IMG/VR virus record: IMGVR_UViG_3300048918_000111 | Span: 1 to 35,966 of that record | Length of the DNA: 35,966 nt | Source: a virus | Strand: one strand, 5' to 3' | Shown here: in pieces, positions 30,331-35,966 of the stretch | How positions within the stretch are numbered: the first letter of the stretch is position 1 | Layout: each line of letters starts with the position of its first letter | Translations under genes and position numbers: made by a program | The notes under the pieces: generated by a model | Told to the model about the DNA's origin: nothing | Database searches by the model: none | The model's input: the letters and a program-made list of their open reading frames with translations, nothing else

Positions 30331-30493
30331 TCCGATCATCATTCTTACCCCCAAGCCGCATCCGAATTCACAGGTCAGCCAGACTCAACTTGGCTGGACG
30401 GTCCAGCAGCCTGATGGCTCTGCCGCAGGTTGTGGTTGGGAATCCTTTGGCGCTGCCAGTGAGTGGCTTGCTGAAGCTCTGAAAGAGGACTGA
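30320..30493 (+). CDS. Hypothetical protein, 57 residues
   Basis: ATG 30320 lies within the end of the previous gene with GAGG upstream, and TGA 30491-30493 lies four bases before the holin candidate start. The product is polar, opening MATDPIIILTPKPHPN with LGWTVQQPDG and WESFGAASEWLAEALKED, and has no membrane segment. Tight spacing supports a real gene. Function is unknown. Confidence 0.65.
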   Translation: MATDPIIILTPKPHPNSQVSQTQLGWTVQQPDGSAAGCGWESFGAASEWLAEALKED

Positions 30494-30496
30494 ATC

Positions 30497-30733
30497 ATGA
30501 AGCTGCGAGAACTTATCGTCGCCGACGTTTCTGCCGTATGGAAGCAATGGAGCACGTATGTTCTCACAGCTCTGGTTGCCTTTCCTAGCGCTTATGACGC
30601 CATTGCAGCTATGGGATGGATGGATCAGTTGCCGGAGCCGGCTCGGTGGTCCATACGCGGCCTAGCGACGGCTGGTATCCTAGCTAAGCACTATCGTCAG
30701 GGCTGGTGGAAACAGGACAAAACTAATGTCTGA
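30497..30733 (+). CDS. Putative holin (DUF7940-like)
   Basis: The 78-residue product overlaps the start of the endolysin gene. It has a basic/acidic N-terminus, a hydrophobic segment STYVLTALVAFPSAYDAIAAM and a second weaker one around SIRGLATAGILA, followed by a basic C-terminus. The sequence resembles small phage proteins placed directly before GH24 lysozymes and annotated as holin-like. It would form lesions that release the endolysin. The position is strong evidence; the pore function is inferred. Confidence 0.72.
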   Translation: MKLRELIVADVSAVWKQWSTYVLTALVAFPSAYDAIAAMGWMDQLPEPARWSIRGLATAGILAKHYRQGWWKQDKTNV

Positions 30734-31172
30734 CTGGAAAGGCACCGCAATCGAACTCATCAAGAAGTTCGAAGGTCTAAGGCTTGAGGCTTATCCTGAT
30801 CCTGCGTCAGGTGGCGATCCATGGACTATTGGCTATGGCGCTACCGGACCAGAAATCCAGAAAGGCACCGTATGGACGCAAGATCAGGCCGATGCCGATC
30901 TTAGCCAGCGAATAGAGCAGCTTGGTCGGCAGGTAGATGTCAACGTTTTCATCCCCATCACGGACAACCAGAAGGCTGCTTTGGTCTCCTTCGCCTATAA
31001 CGTAGGCATCAACGCATTGGTTAGCTCGACGCTTCTCAAGCTCGTGAATCAAGACGACATGCATGGCGCTGCCGATGAATTCCCGAAATGGATACATGCG
31101 GCAGGAAAGGTCATGTCCGGATTAGTCGCTAGGCGAGCCGCTGAGCAGGCTACTTTCTTGGAGGGCCTATGA
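30726..31172 (+). CDS. Endolysin, GH24 lysozyme
   Basis: The 148-residue enzyme has the T4/P22-type lysozyme active site: Glu16 in KKFEGLRLEAY, Asp25 and Thr34 in PWTIGYG. The C-terminal helices NQKAALVSFAYNVGINAL and SGLVARRAAEQATFL also match the family. It hydrolyses the peptidoglycan glycan backbone. There is no signal-anchor segment, so it depends on a holin. It overlaps the holin candidate and the i-spanin. Confidence 0.95.
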   Translation: MSDWKGTAIELIKKFEGLRLEAYPDPASGGDPWTIGYGATGPEIQKGTVWTQDQADADLSQRIEQLGRQVDVNVFIPITDNQKAALVSFAYNVGINALVSSTLLKLVNQDDMHGAADEFPKWIHAAGKVMSGLVARRAAEQATFLEGL

Positions 31173-31447
31173 TCGTCCTATGGGAAAAGATCAAGACATG
31201 GATCATTGCCCTTGGCAGCATTATCGTCACTATCGCCGGATTCTGGCTGTATGGCCGTGAGCAGGGCAAGAAGGATCAGAAGCAAGCCGAGGCTATCGAA
31301 GCGTCCGAACAGACTCAGAAGGCTCAAGAGACGCGTTCTGAGGTCAACCAAGAGGTGCAGAAGCTTCCCGATGCGCCTGCACAGAAGCTCGATACGCCGA
31401 TCAAAGGCACCGCTGCCGAGGAGCTTAGTCCATGGCTTCGAGACTAA
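31169..31447 (+). CDS. i-spanin (Rz-like)
   Basis: The 92-residue product has an N-terminal membrane anchor (residues about 10-27, WIIALGSIIVTIAGFWLYG), then a charged periplasmic coiled coil rich in Gln, Glu and Lys, and a Pro-containing end. This is the inner-membrane spanin layout. ATGA overlap with the endolysin and a 16-base overlap with the o-spanin are typical. With its partner it fuses inner and outer membranes in the last step of lysis. Confidence 0.85.
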   Translation: MIVLWEKIKTWIIALGSIIVTIAGFWLYGREQGKKDQKQAEAIEASEQTQKAQETRSEVNQEVQKLPDAPAQKLDTPIKGTAAEELSPWLRD

Positions 31448-31665
31448 AGACCAATTTGCGTGGTTGCGCAATATGGTTAGCTTTGAGCGTACTATGCGCC
31501 TGCAAGCCAGTCGTCAAGGTCGATGTATGTCAAGGCTGGCAACCGATCTATCCGAGCCGCCAGGATGTTCTAACCGATGGCACGGCGAAGCAGGTTTTGG
31601 CGCATGACCAATATGGACTAAAGATGGGATGTTGGAAGATCCCAAAGAAAAACCCCTCTAAGTGA
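31432..31665 (+). CDS. o-spanin (Rz1-like lipoprotein)
   Basis: The 77-residue product has a basic start (ASRLKTNLRG), a hydrophobic signal (CAIWLALSVLCAC) and a lipobox LCAC, with lipidation expected at Cys24. The mature part is short, with Pro and Lys. It starts within the end of the i-spanin gene in another frame, as in Rz/Rz1. Its last codons lie inside a leftward terminator and overlap the convergent gene ending at 31658. Confidence 0.85.
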   Translation: MASRLKTNLRGCAIWLALSVLCACKPVVKVDVCQGWQPIYPSRQDVLTDGTAKQVLAHDQYGLKMGCWKIPKKNPSK

Positions 31666-31669
31666 GGGC
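31644..31669 (-). terminator. Rho-independent terminator of the leftward operon
   Basis: Read on the minus strand, CCCTC-ACTTA-GAGGG (31668-31654) is followed by GTTTTTCTTT. It overlaps the stop codons of both convergent genes. On the plus strand the hairpin lacks a good U-tract, so it mainly stops leftward transcription. Confidence 0.82.
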
Positions 31670-32125
31670 TTCATCTATGGCGCGATCAAGATCATCACCG
31701 CCAAATAGACTTTCCGAGATATCTCTCGTACGTAGATCATTTAAGGGAATATCTCCACGAATTGCTCGATATCGATTAGCATCCGCATCCCGAGCCGCAT
31801 CGGGCTGAGTGAGCGTATCCACTGAATTTAGAGAAGCGGTGAAGTCAAGAAGTCCCGGAAGAATAGAATTCACGTATTTAGCAATTACAACTAGTGGGAA
31901 TCTAGCTGCCAACTCTCCTATAACGCGAGCAGGATCAGTGTAATGTGCATTGATAATGATATTTTCCGTATCATCTTCTGGCGGCTGCGGCGCGGCTTCG
32001 AGCATGACTTTCCAGTCATCATCTGCCGTAGATCCTGATTTCGTCCACCAAGCTTGGCGCATCTCTTCAGTCGCCACCACCGGCACAAGCCGCCACTCGT
32101 TCTCGTTGTAACAAACTGTCTTCAT
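31658..32125 (-). CDS. Hypothetical phage early protein (WRLVPV / RYRxxR type)
   Basis: ATG 32125 overlaps the stop of the HNH gene (TGATG). The 155-residue product has two segments frequent in phage early proteins: YNENEWRLVPV followed by TEEMRQAW at the start, and DANRYRAIRGDIP with DLDRAIDEAL at the end. The middle is variable. Function is unknown. It is the last gene of the leftward operon and ends inside the terminator. Confidence 0.75.
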   Translation of the reverse strand: MKTVCYNENEWRLVPVVATEEMRQAWWTKSGSTADDDWKVMLEAAPQPPEDDTENIIINAHYTDPARVIGELAARFPLVVIAKYVNSILPGLLDFTASLNSVDTLTQPDAARDADANRYRAIRGDIPLNDLRTRDISESLFGGDDLDRAIDEALT

Positions 32126-32580
32126 CACGCAATCTCCGACCACGTCTGCCCAAGGCGTATCCTTGTGATACTTCTCTTAGTAACGCCATAAATAGTTGAT
32201 AGATGACCATTTGTTTCCATCGAAGAGCGGATAGCACGTACATCTTCTTCTGTAAGTACCCCGTATCCTCTTGGTCCTGTTCTTGTGTATCTAGCTACTC
32301 GGTTCTTTTTTACCTTGTCGTCAGAGTTTTCTTTGTGGGTACCTAGGAACAGATGGCTTGGGTTTACACATGGAGGAGTATCGCATTTGTGGCATACGAT
32401 CATACCATCTGGTATTTCTCCAACGAATAACTTATAGAACTCACGGTGCACAAAGCAGTGGTTCTTTCCATTACTGGCGTATCTTGCATACTTCTTATCA
32501 GTCCAATTACCTAACCATATCCAACAGCCTGTCTCTGTTACAGGTATATAGTTAGACATGAAGTAGTCAGACCTACCCAT
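32125..32580 (-). CDS. HNH homing endonuclease
   Basis: The 151-residue protein has TGCWIWLGNWTDKKYARY, VHREFYKLFVGEIPDGMIVCHKCD and PPCVNPSHLFLGTHKENSDD, the HNH_3-type core with paired cysteines. A C-terminal helix-turn-helix for DNA binding follows (LTEEDVRAIRSSM ... STIYGVTKRSITRI). It is a mobile, free-standing nuclease, more A+T-rich than the adjacent DUF550 gene, and is inserted within the leftward operon. Confidence 0.88.
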   Translation of the reverse strand: MGRSDYFMSNYIPVTETGCWIWLGNWTDKKYARYASNGKNHCFVHREFYKLFVGEIPDGMIVCHKCDTPPCVNPSHLFLGTHKENSDDKVKKNRVARYTRTGPRGYGVLTEEDVRAIRSSMETNGHLSTIYGVTKRSITRIRLGQTWSEIA

Positions 32581-32581
32581 C

Positions 32582-33229
32582 TCACTCCCCCTTGCCGTCG
32601 TGCGCGGCGATGAGCTGTTCGAGGGTTTCCAAAAGGAACTCCATCTCAGGCTTCCAAGCTAGCGGCGGGTCTTCGACATTCGCTCGCATGGCTTTAGCGA
32701 ATTCCTTCACCATCCCTACCGGCACGCTCGGCTGCGCAGGTTGTGCATCGTGCGAGCGATCGTGCTCGATGGCCTTATTTGGGTCGGCTGTTCGCCAGTT
32801 CGGCCAGGTTCGACCCTCGTTCTTTATTTGCTTGGCAACTAGGGCCTCGATGATCTCGTGTGGTTGCGCGCCTGAGCGCCATGCGCCGTCCAGAGCAAGA
32901 ATGACAACGTCGATCCATTCCTTTAGGTCACCTGGGTCTGCCTCGATTTCGCAAAGCTCTTTGCGAATGTGATCGACTACGCCTTGCGCACGAGAACCCG
33001 GACCAAACGTTTTTACAGACCAGTCTCGCTGGCGACACAGATGGGTAGCGAAGTTGAAATGAACCACCGGCTCTTGCTGCGAGCGGGCGGCTTGCCAGCC
33101 TTCCCAAGCACCTTGCGTTTTCGGATCAACGAAAGCTGCGAGGCCTTCGTTCAAATGGTCTCGCAAATCAAGATGCGCGAACGCCGCCACAAACAGCTTC
33201 CGCTCCGCTTCCAGTTGTTCGCTTCTCAT
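32582..33229 (-). CDS. DUF550 (MazG-like) nucleotide pyrophosphohydrolase
   Basis: The 215-residue protein has the DUF550 core: FGPGSRAQGVVDHIRKELCEIE (about 75-96), DLKEWIDVVILALDGAWR (101-118) and KNEGRTWPNWRTADPNKAIEHDR (about 135-158). The Glu91/Glu94/Glu96 and Glu104/Asp107 set is the metal site of all-alpha NTP pyrophosphatases. Such phage enzymes hydrolyse dATP/dGTP or other NTPs to monophosphates and may alter nucleotide pools or signalling. The N- and C-terminal extensions are typical phage add-ons. ATG 33229 overlaps the previous stop. Confidence 0.85.
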   Translation of the reverse strand: MRSEQLEAERKLFVAAFAHLDLRDHLNEGLAAFVDPKTQGAWEGWQAARSQQEPVVHFNFATHLCRQRDWSVKTFGPGSRAQGVVDHIRKELCEIEADPGDLKEWIDVVILALDGAWRSGAQPHEIIEALVAKQIKNEGRTWPNWRTADPNKAIEHDRSHDAQPAQPSVPVGMVKEFAKAMRANVEDPPLAWKPEMEFLLETLEQLIAAHDGKGE

Positions 33230-33627
33230 TTCTCGCTCCCGGTGGCTTTGGCGATGGCTTCCCGCGCTAGTTGCCCATCGACTGACCTGTCGCTATGGCG
33301 TTCGGCTATCTTCTGCAATGCCTCAAGAAGATCGGGCGCAGCGGTGATGAGGCGTGCGTCTGGATGGTCGATATCAGCGCACCAATGCGCGTGGTGTTCT
33401 CGACCTTCGAAAGGTATTACCCAGCCACGATATTCATGCGGGGCGTACATGGTATTGAATTCGTCGCCGACAATTGCACTATTGAATCTAGGAGCGGAAC
33501 TACTCATTCCCCATCGCTTGAAATCCATGACTGTTTTATCGAATAAGGGTCGGCCTCCAACTAGTTCTATGCGCTTCCCATCAAGCGCGACTTCCCATCG
33601 CCACGGTCCAGGCGTATGCGCGCTCAT
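33226..33627 (-). CDS. HTPGPW-family phage early protein, copy 2
   Basis: This 133-residue paralogue of 2515-2964 shares HTPGPW, LVGGxPxFDK, RFNSAI, EFNxMYAPHE, GWVIPF, HHAHW and HPDARLI. The C-termini differ: this copy has EALQKIAERHSDRSVDGQLAREAIAKATG. DNA similarity is also evident, so duplication or recombination between the two arms is likely. ATGA overlaps lie on both sides. Function is unknown. Confidence 0.8.
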   Translation of the reverse strand: MSAHTPGPWRWEVALDGKRIELVGGRPLFDKTVMDFKRWGMSSSAPRFNSAIVGDEFNTMYAPHEYRGWVIPFEGREHHAHWCADIDHPDARLITAAPDLLEALQKIAERHSDRSVDGQLAREAIAKATGSEK

Positions 33628-33884
33628 TTCTTCACCTTGGCTAGGATTTCTTGGCGGCAGGCGTTGTAGCCTCCGTCATATATGGCGGCTTCATATTGCT
33701 CAGATCGAGATTCATCGGCATATAGGAAACCTTTTCTCTCGGTAGGCACCAACCCCTGCACCACCAACGGTATCGCGGCTTGGAGGGTCTCGCGCATGGC
33801 AATAGCCAACGTATCGAACTCATAGTCCCGTGACTTTTTGAATGCCTTTACAGCAACCTCCACAACCTCGTCGCTAATTTCCAC
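33624..33884 (-). CDS. Hypothetical phage early protein, 86 residues
   Basis: I chose GTG 33884, which has AAGGAG at ideal spacing; the longer frame from ATG 33944 would overlap the preceding gene by 71 bases. The product opens EISDEVVEVAVKAF with IAMRETLQAAIPLVVQG, a pattern common in phage proteins of unknown role (ISDEAVEAAxxAF...MRxALEAAxP). The stop overlaps the next start by ATGA. Confidence 0.72.
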   Translation of the reverse strand: MEISDEVVEVAVKAFKKSRDYEFDTLAIAMRETLQAAIPLVVQGLVPTERKGFLYADESRSEQYEAAIYDGGYNACRQEILAKVKK

Positions 33885-34143
33885 GGCGGTCTCCTTCTTT
33901 GTATGCGGTAATGAGCAGGCGACAAAGTCTCCGAAACATGACATCGGATCGAGGCAAGTCCATCCAGGTAAATCCTGGCGATGTCATCTGACCAAACTCA
34001 CCTTCGTACTCGGGACGTTCGTTAGGGTATTTAGTCCGAAGTATCTTCCTTGCATCGCTGTAAACAGCGCCCTTCAAGGTCATGAATCGTCTTCCTGACA
34101 TCGAAGACCGGTAGACAACGCGCTGTTCGGCTTCAATTGCCAT
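33874..34143 (-). CDS. Hypothetical protein, 89 residues
   Basis: ATG 34143 has GGGAG upstream (GTG 34146 is a possible start too). The product is basic, with SGRRFMTLKGAVYSDARKIL, then EFGQMTSPGFTWMDLPRSD and a basic end KEGDRRGN. It overlaps both neighbours by about 11 bases. No family is recognised. Confidence 0.7.
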   Translation of the reverse strand: MAIEAEQRVVYRSSMSGRRFMTLKGAVYSDARKILRTKYPNERPEYEGEFGQMTSPGFTWMDLPRSDVMFRRLCRLLITAYKEGDRRGN

Positions 34144-34303
34144 CACTCACTCCCAAAAGCTTGAGGTCGATATGTTTGCATTGAATGCACGCGTAGTGGA
34201 ATGGATCGTTCTTAGCCAATATCCATCCATCTTTATGGATATCTTTCCGCTGCCCAATTGCGCCGCAGTATTTGCACTCAATATTCGTTAGGATCAGGCA
34301 CAT
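34133..34303 (-). CDS. Small zinc-ribbon protein, 56 residues
   Basis: ATG 34303, inside the end of the NinB-like gene, starts a frame ending at TGA 34133. Cys10/Cys13 (IECKYCGAIG) and Cys39/Cys42 (ACIQCKH) make a four-cysteine zinc ribbon around KDGWILAKNDPFHY. GGAG lies ten bases upstream. The clear paired-cysteine pattern supports a real gene in a spot that otherwise would be a 130-base gap. Confidence 0.7.
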   Translation of the reverse strand: MCLILTNIECKYCGAIGQRKDIHKDGWILAKNDPFHYACIQCKHIDLKLLGVSDGN

Positions 34304-34685
34304 AGTACCCATTCTCCGCAGCGCGTCGCTGTATGAACTGGTAGAAGTCAGAGAACTCGGAAGTCGTCATGGTCGAGCTACGTTTGATGGGAACCTTGCG
34401 CTTCTGGCCCATAACTTCGACAACTTCCCATCCGCCGTATTCCCCCTTGAAGTAACAATGTAAGTCTTCTGGATCATTGCCAGTGGCTTCATGCAGGGCT
34501 TTGTAGGCAACGCCAAACAGTGCTCGATTCTGCTGAATACTTCGATTCTTCCGGTACTGACCTACCGTGACCTTGACCTTCTTCCCCGCCAACACCGTTC
34601 GCATAATATGCGCTATGCTTTCGACGGTTTCAACACGTTCGGATAGGTTTTCGGATAGTACGAAAGACCTAGTTTCGGAAGACAT
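34278..34685 (-). CDS. ninB: NinB-like recombination protein
   Basis: The 135-residue protein has the NinB/Orf pattern: YRKNRSIQQNRALFGVAYKALHE, PEDLHCYFKGEYGG and STMTTSEFSDFYQFIQRRAAENG, ending YVPDP. NinB (lambda Orf) binds single-stranded DNA and SSB and helps load annealing proteins, replacing RecFOR. Here it directly follows the ERF annealing protein gene, a functional pair for phage homologous recombination. Confidence 0.88.
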   Translation of the reverse strand: MSSETRSFVLSENLSERVETVESIAHIMRTVLAGKKVKVTVGQYRKNRSIQQNRALFGVAYKALHEATGNDPEDLHCYFKGEYGGWEVVEVMGQKRKVPIKRSSTMTTSEFSDFYQFIQRRAAENGYYVPDPNEY

Positions 34686-34687
34686 GA

Positions 34688-35551
34688 CTAGCCCTCTTTT
34701 GATTCCTCACCATGACTATCCTTGAACTTAGGCATTTCTTCCTTGAGCCACTTGCGTTCGTCCGTCGTGAAGCAACCACCCTTCGAAGGTGCTAGCCAAA
34801 GCTTGCGCTGCTCGTCCTGGGTAAGCTCAAACCATGCCTCGGCAATGGCATAGCCATCGGGCTCATCGGCTAATAAGTGATCCTTGATCGTCTGGACGGT
34901 TCTCCAGTTACGACCCACGGCCGCCTGATGATCATTAAGATAGCGAGCGTTCTTTTCTTCCTCGGACTCCTCGCGACCATCGAAAGTATCGACCGATGCG
35001 CTGTTACCGTCATCATCCTCATCGGCCTCGACAACATCAAAGATCATCTTGAGAAGATATCGACGGCCATAGCTCGTAGCCGACCCGTAAGCATGTGTAC
35101 GGGTCATTACATCATTACCTTTTGGTCCCTTGCCATCGCAAGGCATATCGACCTTGTAGGTTCTTGTATGGCCATCTGCGTGGCTTACATAGCACAGGAA
35201 GCGAACCTCTAACGGATTGATCGGCTCGCCAGTATCAAAGCTCAGTGAGAAACCATGCCTAATGTAGATCGGACGCAATGCCGAATTCATCTTTCCGTAA
35301 GTCACATAGGAGCTGCTGGTCTGGCGGTTCTGCTTGTCCCATCCAATAGCCTTAACCTCAGACTGTGCCGCATTCATGGCATTGTTAAACGCCTGTTCAG
35401 CTCGCTTAGCATCCATCTCGCGCTTCATGGCAATGATGCGCTCCATCTTCTCGATGTCGATGGATGGATCGGATGATGCTCGTGAGATAAGCGCCAAGAG
35501 CGAAAGTGACTCATCCTTCCCATTGTCTTGGATTGTCTGTAGCTCAGTCAC
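34688..35551 (-). CDS. erf: ERF-family single-strand annealing protein
   Basis: The 287-residue protein starts at GTG 35551 with AAGGA upstream. The core is ERF: FNNAMNAAQSEVKAIGWD, SSYVTYGKMNSALRPIYIRHGFSLSF and THAYGSATSYGRRYLLKMIFD. An acidic linker (about 175-200) precedes a C-terminal domain with TQDEQRKLWLAPSKGGCFT. As in P22, Erf anneals complementary strands to circularise and recombine the headful-packaged, terminally redundant genome. It works with the NinB-like protein. Confidence 0.93.
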   Translation of the reverse strand: MTELQTIQDNGKDESLSLLALISRASSDPSIDIEKMERIIAMKREMDAKRAEQAFNNAMNAAQSEVKAIGWDKQNRQTSSSYVTYGKMNSALRPIYIRHGFSLSFDTGEPINPLEVRFLCYVSHADGHTRTYKVDMPCDGKGPKGNDVMTRTHAYGSATSYGRRYLLKMIFDVVEADEDDDGNSASVDTFDGREESEEEKNARYLNDHQAAVGRNWRTVQTIKDHLLADEPDGYAIAEAWFELTQDEQRKLWLAPSKGGCFTTDERKWLKEEMPKFKDSHGEESKEG

Positions 35552-35560
35552 GATTATTCC

Positions 35561-35966
35561 TTATGCCTGAGAAAGAAGTTCGAGAAGATCAGCGGCCTCT
35601 TGCTTCCACGCCGCCGACTCCGCCGACCACGCCGCCGACTCCGCCGACCTCGCCGCCGACCACGCCGACCACGCCGCCGACCTCGCCGCCGACTCCGCCG
35701 CCGATTCCGCCGACCTCGCCGCCGACTCCGCCGCCGACCTCGCCGCCGACCACGCCGCCGACTCCGCCGCCGACCTCGCCGCCGACCACGCCGACCACGC
35801 CGCCGACCTCGCCGCCGACGCCGCCGACTCCGCCGACCACGCCGCCGACTCCGCCGCTTCGATATCACACGTATTGCCGCCAATCTCGGCTTCATGGCAG
35901 CGACGGACTTGCTGCAATACAGCTATGACCTGATTCACGACCGAATCGATTGCATCGCCATGCTTA
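35561..35966 (-). CDS. Ala-rich repeat phage protein, C-terminal part (continues at 1-534)
   Basis: This is the 3' part of the gene that starts at 534; bases after 35839 duplicate 1-127. From the end of the conserved domain the protein runs through about 85 residues made of Ser-Ala-Ala plus Trp, Arg or Glu, then ends KQEAADLLELLSQA with TAA at 35561. Similar phage proteins end in a Leu-rich helix after an Ala-rich repeat. AT- or stop-containing codons are absent for about 250 bases, so all other frames are open there and give artefactual Pro-, Gly- and Arg-rich frames. Confidence 0.85.
   Translation of the reverse strand, partial: KHGDAIDSVVNQVIAVLQQVRRCHEAEIGGNTCDIEAAESAAWSAESAASAARSAAWSAWSAARSAAESAAWSAARSAAESAARSAESAAESAARSAAWSAWSAARSAESAAWSAESAAWKQEAADLLELLSQA
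35606..35857. repeat. GC-rich imperfect tandem repeat (Ser-Ala-Ala-X codons)
   Basis: About 250 bases are built from GCC GCC GAC followed by TCC, CTC/CGC or CAC-type variants, in units of 9, 12 or 15 bases. On the minus strand this encodes Ser-Ala-Ala-Trp/Arg/Glu. Variation is in whole codons, so the frame is kept. The contig join lies in the last unit, and short-read assembly may have mis-sized the array. Confidence 0.9.
35840..35966. repeat. Terminal direct repeat, right copy
   Basis: Identical to bases 1-127. Removing one copy gives a circular molecule in which the Ala-rich gene is uninterrupted. Confidence 0.95.

Noticed and set aside
35606-35857. CRISPR-like array
   Set aside because: Units are contiguous codon repeats without unique spacers, inside a coding frame.
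35506-35928. Pro/Thr-rich (+), Arg-rich and Gly/Val-rich (-) frames in the repeat
   Set aside because: They are alternative frames of the Ser-Ala-Ala repeat. Only the Ala-rich frame continues through the contig join into a conserved N-terminal domain with a start codon.

Overview
This window is a complete, circularly closed genome of a tailed bacteriophage with a P22-like (podovirus-type) head. Bases 1-127 and 35840-35966 are identical, so the contig closes into a circle of 35,839 bp. The exact 127-base overlap looks like an assembler k-mer overlap, as expected for a circularly permuted, headful-packaged genome. The i-spanin/o-spanin pair implies a Gram-negative host. I cannot name the host. 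No integrase, DNA polymerase, RNA polymerase or clear CI-type repressor is visible, so lifestyle is undecided.

Layout: a divergent control region at about 1946-2063 holds a leftward promoter, a rightward promoter and a shared 33-bp dyad operator. The leftward operon runs from 1945 down through the contig join to 31658. It carries an Rmf/CrpP-like peptide, a DNA cytosine methyltransferase homologue, an Ala-rich repeat protein that spans the join, an ERF single-strand annealing protein, a NinB-like recombination protein, a DUF550 (MazG-like) nucleotide pyrophosphohydrolase, an HNH endonuclease and several small unknowns. It ends at a rho-independent terminator.

The rightward early region (2064-9171) is a tightly overlapped run of small genes. 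It begins with a Cro-like HTH regulator and includes an HNH/Ref-like protein, a replication-initiation protein with an Asp-Thr repeat, a winged-helix protein, a frameshifted gene and a VRR-NUC nuclease.

Between the early and late genes, about 9205-10470 has no convincing protein gene. It is packed with complementary segments: nested helices, three-way junctions, GNRA tetraloops, a long-range pseudoknot and a 14-bp closing helix. A Pro-type tRNA sits in the middle. I interpret this as a very large, ornate structured RNA, resembling GOLLD/ROOL-class phage RNAs in size, complexity and tRNA association. It is the most interesting feature of the window.

The late region (10704-31665) holds a terminase small subunit candidate, two unknown proteins, a zinc-finger protein, large terminase, P22-like portal, scaffold, P22-like coat (followed by a strong terminator), gp4-like and gp10-like head-completion proteins, a 2OG-Fe(II) oxygenase and an inserted HNH endonuclease. 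Three ejection proteins follow in the P22 gp7/gp20/gp16 order, then tail fibre and receptor-binding proteins (two of them paralogous), and finally a lysis cassette of holin candidates, GH24 endolysin and spanins.
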